Source of the DNA: Vitis vinifera
Lineage: Eukaryota; Streptophyta; Magnoliopsida; Vitales; Vitaceae
Direction: 5' to 3'
Length of the DNA stretch: 64,000 bases
Assembly (NCBI RefSeq): GCF_030704535.1
Contig: NC_081810.1
Span: 1,240,501 to 1,304,500 of the forward strand
Every line of letters begins with the position of its first letter. The first letter of the stretch is position 1. The position numbers were made by a program, and so were the translations under genes. Below are positions 59,946 to 64,000 of the stretch, in pieces. Below the pieces are notes generated by a model, which was not told where the DNA came from, did no database searches, and saw nothing but the letters and a program-made list of their open reading frames with translations.

Positions 59946-60702
59946 ATTTGATTTATTGTTTTTTCTTTTGAATTAGGTTTATCTGTTTGTCTACAAAGTT
60001 TAATTCTTTTATCTCCGAAGTATTTAGGAAATAGAAACAAATTTCTTGGTTTTCATAAACTGTTTTGATTCCTTCTTCATCACCCGTCAAAGGATTGAGA
60101 AGACTCAAGAAAGGTGTTCCTAAAATCATTTCTTTGTTCATGTCTTTTACAAGAAGAAGAGAAATTTTGTAACAAACATTTTTATTACAAACATGAACAT
60201 TTGAAACCTTGAATTCTACACCAAGAGCTTGTTTGTTTGCTCCAACAACTCTTTGGAGGGTTTTTTCAAAATATACAGAGGGAATTAATCCTTCTTGAAT
60301 ACAATTAATATCAGCACCAGAATCCAATAATGCTATTATATTCTTTGAAAAATCAGGTTTAATAAAGATTCTTATTTTGATATGCCATTTTTGTGATAAC
60401 ATTCACAAACAATTGGGAAGATTCTCCTTCTTCTAATTGTTCTTCTTCTTTTGATTCCTCCATTTGAACTTTCCCTTTTTCTAAGATTTTTAATCTTGAA
60501 TCTAAATCCTCATTTTGATCAAGCATTGTATTAATTTGAAGTTTGATTTCACTTATCTCATGTTGGAGATCTTGTATTTCTACGGTCTTTGGTTTATTAG
60601 AAAATTTATCTAACACGGTTTTTAGGCTATAGTCATTATTATTTTCTAACTTCTTTTGGTTACTTTGCTTTTGAATTTCTAAGAATTTTTTAAAGTATTC
60701 AG
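59946..60702 (-). pseudogene. Viral-type coiled-coil and aspartic protease fragment (broken)
   Basis: On the minus strand a linker nearly identical to the end of the coat-protein fragment (about 125 bases shared with 57950-58077) leads into a Glu/Lys-rich coiled coil. After a frame change near 60400 comes a retroviral-type aspartic protease with ALLDSGADINCI and ILGTPFLSLL. The sequence ends at about 59946 with no reverse transcriptase after it. Confidence 0.6.
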
Positions 60703-60952
60703 TTTGAAAAGATAAATTTTCTTATTTCTTAAATTTATTTATTTAAAATAAATAAAAAAAGAGAAAGAAAATGTTTTCCCTTTTTTCAAATTTTCACTTA
60801 ATTCATTTCCTTTAATCATTTTAGGAAATAAAAATAAAGTATTTTTACATTTTGAGCTAGTGTTTGAATTTCTTTTATTTCACTTCAATTTTTTCATTCC
60901 TTTTTTTTTTTATTTCTTCATTTTTCATTTCTTTCATTTCCATTTTTTTTTT
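60703..60952. repeat. Direct repeat copy 2 (partial)
   Basis: About 250 bp match the first half of the flanking repeat (57479 onward and 61075 onward) with a few changes. It begins exactly where the viral-like sequence stops. Confidence 0.8.
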
Positions 60953-61039
60953 GAGAATTTTTTAAAAAAGAAAAAGAAAATATTTTATCCCTTCATTAAA
61001 TTTATTTCCTTTTTAGAATAAAAATTTTTAAAAAGGAGA

Positions 61040-61508
61040 AAGAAAGTGTTTATTTCCTTTTTTTTTAAAAAAAAATTGAAAGATAAATTTTCTTCTTTCT
61101 TAAATTTATTTATTTAAAATAAATAAAAAAGGAGAAAGAAAATGTTTTCCCTTTTTTCAAATTTTCACTTAATTCATTTCCTTTAATCATTTTAGGAAAT
61201 AAAAATAAAGTATTTTTACATTTTGAGCTAGTGTTTGAATTTCTTTTATTTCACTTCAATTTTTTCATTCCCTTCATTTTTTTATTTCTTCATTTTTCAT
61301 TGCTTCATTTAGAAAGAAAAATCAACCAAAACAAGAAGGGGTTTAGTGAGGAGATGAAAAAGTGTAAAGGGCATGTTTGGTAAGTGAAAACGGTTTTTAA
61401 GAAGAGTTTAAAATTGTTTTTAAAAAATAAATAAAAATAATCGAAAACAGTTAAAAGACCTTATCTGAAAACATAAATTTTCTATTTTTAAAAATTGAAA
61501 ACTATTTG
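61040..61508. repeat. Direct repeat copy 3
   Basis: Matches copy 1 almost base for base. Here the foldback element it contains continues normally past 61508 to about 61590, so this copy represents the uninterrupted host arrangement. Confidence 0.85.
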
Positions 61509-61590
61509 ATGTTTTCTACCTTTCAAATGTGTTTTTCTCATTTTTATTTTATTTTAAAAAACAACTTTTAAAAATAGTTACCAAATAGAC
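61371..61590. repeat. AT-rich foldback element (uninterrupted copy)
   Basis: GGCATGTTTGGTAAGTG at the left mirrors TAGTTACCAAATAGACTT at the right. The paired copy at 57776 is cut at 57912 by the viral-like sequence. Confidence 0.6.
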
Positions 61591-63400
61591 TTATAAGTTG
61601 TTTCATGTTTGTACTGTGGAATAAAATAGTATACTAAAAGTATGTTTTGCGGATTATATAAAAATATTTTAAGTGTTAGAAATACTTTCTAAAATTATTG
61701 TCAAACACAATTTAAGTATATATTGATTTGTCTTTTAAAATTTTGTTTTGGAATGTGATAATTTTTTGAACTTATCTTAAGAATTTGATTCAATAAAAAG
61801 AAAAAATTGTTGTCTTAAAAGCCAGGAAGTCAAAAAATTTTCCACTTCTCACACCCTATCAAACTTATGGACACCTTTGGGAATCTTTTCAAAAAAAAAA
61901 TTGAAAAATATTTTTTTTAAACAATTTTTTCTTAAAATAGTTTTAACTTGTTTTGAAATATTTGAGTTCAAAGATAACAAAGCAGCAAACCAAAAAAAAA
62001 AAAAATCTCCTTAATTATCTATGAAAAAAAATTGATGGAAAATTATTAAATTATTTAATTAGACATTAGTCTCTCTTATTAAGGTATAATAATACTATTT
62101 TAAAACCCGATAGATGAATATCTCAAATGATATTAATGTTAAAATTAAAATTAAATAGTATTTAATAGTATTAAGTATTATGTTATTTATTTGTATGAGT
62201 GTTAAAAATTTTAAAAAATTTAAATATTTTAATTTTTATTCAATCCAAAATTTATAATAAATCATAAAAAAAAAACAATCACACCAGGTGATTTTGGTGT
62301 GAGATTATCAAAACCTGATCCAATGATGGTTGTAAAAGCCGGGGCTCATGAGTTTAAGCCATGAGAACTTGTCAGCGGATGTGTGAGTCAAATGATGGTA
62401 TCACTCAATTCTGGTTATCAAATGAAATGTTGGAAGTCAGATCCAATTAAATGGTACTAAAAGCGATGAAATGATTAGGAATTGTATTGGGAAGGGTTAG
62501 AGATGCGTAATTCTCATCTGGCCCCAACTTTGATGATATGTAAATTAATTCCTACCCCAATTTGGGCGAACGCAAAGAGGGGGGGAAATTTTTCATACCC
62601 GCCCCATCTATTTCACTTTATTTTTATTTTGTCTCAATTTTATTTTTATATTTTTCAAATTTTATATTTAAAATAAATTTGATTTTTAAATAATATAATT
62701 TAATTTTATGATGTATTTTTATAAGAAATCAAATTTTTTTATGTTATATATATATATATATATATAAATGGGAATAATAAATTAAATTTTATTTATTTAT
62801 GTACTTCTAGTAAATAAGATTAATCAATAAATATTATAATTTTTTTATAAAATATATTGTGAGAAATAAATTTTTTGTTTAATATATTTAAATAATAATG
62901 ATAAAAATAAATAAATAAATAAATTATTTTTATTTAATTAATTATATATATATTTATTTATTTATTGGTCTATTATCATTTTTCTAATTTTTAATTCTAA
63001 GTTTTTTATGATTAAAAAATGATTAATTTTATTTATCTCTCCGATTAAATACATCTCATCCTCATAGTTTTAAAATTTGATCAAATATCCATTTTTTTTT
63101 ATTTATTATTTTCACTCACTTCAAAAAAATATATAATAAAAAGAAAATAAGAATAAATCTTTTTAAAATTTTCCCTTTTTATCTATACTCCCTTTTTTTG
63201 GGAAATAATTTGTAAAATAATTTAGAATTTAATAATGTCATGTGGTCTGAAAAAATTGAGAATTCATCTTCCCGGTTCCCAACTCTCCTAGATAAGACTT
63301 TCCCCCTCCCTCCAAGGTCTGATGGCGGAGTGACTCGTAGGAATCACTTGCAGATCCAATTTTTCTTTTTCTTTTCGTCTCCTGAAGAAAAACATTACTC
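61591..63400. other. AT-rich intergenic region upstream of the folate ligase gene
   Basis: There is no gene. A (TA)n microsatellite lies at 62745-62766. A less AT-rich stretch at 62280-62620, with CATACCCGCCCCATC, looks like a dispersed element end. The last 150 bases before 63407 probably contain the leader of the next gene. Confidence 0.5.
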
Positions 63401-63406
63401 GAGAAA

Positions 63407-63571
63407 ATGAGTACATCGTCGAAAACACATAGGAAACTGAATGTGCTGTCCCCTGTTCCGGCCGACATCGATATTGCCAACTCAGTGGTGCCCTTTCACA
63501 TCTCCGAGATTGCCCAAGAGCTCAATCTCGATCCAAGTCATTACGATCTCTATGGAAAGTACAAGGCCAAG
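63407..63571 (+). CDS. Formate-tetrahydrofolate ligase, first exon (rest outside window)
   Basis: The first exon encodes 55 residues starting MSTSSKTHRKLNVLSPVPAD and ending HYDLYGKYKAK before a GTGATT donor at 63572. This closely matches the N-terminus of plant 10-formyltetrahydrofolate synthetase, which joins formate to tetrahydrofolate using ATP in cytosolic one-carbon metabolism. The exon boundary after KYKAK agrees with the family; the nucleotide-binding and catalytic parts must lie beyond 64000. I see no second exon in the remaining 430 bases. The start codon choice is firm because the conserved sequence begins within ten residues. Confidence 0.93.
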
Positions 63572-64000
63572 GTGATTTCTATTTCTTGCTCTGTTTGGTT
63601 GGTGAGAAAGCGTGGGAAATGTAAAGAAAATCAGCACTTCTGTTTGATTTTTTTTTTCCACCTTTTTGGTTTTGACCAGTGTTTGGGAATTCTATCGCCA
63701 TGGGTTTTGATTTATTTTAGTTGGTAATGCAATTTGAGGCAAAATATTTTATATTTTTTTCCTTTACTTCTCAAAATTTCAGCCATCAAATGGAGAGTGT
63801 ATTTGCTGGCAGTGTTTTGTTACTCAATCTGGTCGCTTTTCTTTTTGTTTGAATCGGACAATCAAACAGATTCTGCTTTCACTGATCGAGGACTGTGAAA
63901 ATGCAGGGAACGAAAATGAAATTGTAATTTATTTATTTTTTCATTATTTGGTTAGCTCTATTGATCTGGGTCAGTTCAAAACAGCATTACTTTTTCTTAT

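Larger units (their letters stand above)
57914..60702. mobile_element. Rearranged endogenous pararetrovirus-like fragments (Caulimoviridae-like, tentative)
   Basis: Three pieces of a viral-type polyprotein are visible: coat-protein/CCHC region on the minus strand (57914-59545), an upstream region on the plus strand (about 59546-59945), and coiled-coil plus aspartic protease on the minus strand (about 59946-60702). All carry stops or breaks and no reverse transcriptase is present. Their order and orientation do not match a linear genome, so the locus is scrambled. The family is inferred from the coat-protein-like motif set; a Gypsy-like origin is less likely but not excluded. Confidence 0.6.

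Noticed and set aside
63238-63480. 80-residue minus-strand frame
   Set aside because: Antisense to the start of the folate ligase gene, which has a clear conserved sequence on the plus strand.

Overview
This is nuclear DNA of a flowering plant, most likely a woody dicot. My best guess is grapevine (Vitis); that rests on protein and repeat style rather than a search. The evidence for a plant is AT-rich sequence, many small exons with GT-AG introns, plant-specific gene families, LTR retrotransposons, foldback elements and endogenous pararetrovirus debris. There are no bacterial operons, CRISPR arrays or ribosome binding sites.

Layout. 134-7477 (+): 15 exons of a plant CK1-type kinase of the MUT9-like/PPK family, with its 5' end outside the window. 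9431-13870 (+): a small plastid-type DnaJ zinc-finger protein with no J domain (5 exons, 183 aa). 15350-19240 (-): a Mn-type cation diffusion facilitator, MTP9/10-like (7 exons, 416 aa). 19360-24480: gene-poor AT-rich DNA. 24490-27427 (-): a circularly permuted YqeH/BPG2-like GTPase (3 exons). 27530-30630: no gene, with a decayed LTR-like segment. 30640-32176 (-): a SINA-type RING E3 ligase (3 exons, 308 aa), preceded by a nested tandem repeat array at 32748-34700. 35916-37692: a solo LTR. 41607-41888 (+): a small single-exon membrane protein of unknown function. 43978-50237 (+): a young, complete Copia element with 573-bp LTRs, a TTTTG target duplication and one frameshift in pol. 50335-55533 (-): a GRIK/SnAK-like kinase whose stop codon lies 93 bp from the Copia element and whose glycine-rich loop has lost two glycines. 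57262-57334 (+): tRNA-Ala(AGC). 57914-60702: rearranged pararetrovirus-like fragments between direct repeats. 63407 to the window end (+): the first exon of formate-tetrahydrofolate ligase.

The genes are unrelated housekeeping or signalling genes, as is normal for a plant chromosome arm; they do not form a pathway. I found no clearly new multi-gene system. The points most worth a second look are: (1) the kinase with the degraded P-loop beside a very recent Copia insertion; (2) the scrambled pararetrovirus locus; (3) the nested repeat array upstream of the SINA gene; (4) a recurring sense-oriented motif (core TTTGGTTGCYGAGAAA) in early introns or 5' regions of four different genes; (5) a dispersed family of AT-rich foldback elements. 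All exon junctions were placed by hand from GT-AG sites, reading-frame phase and protein family continuity.
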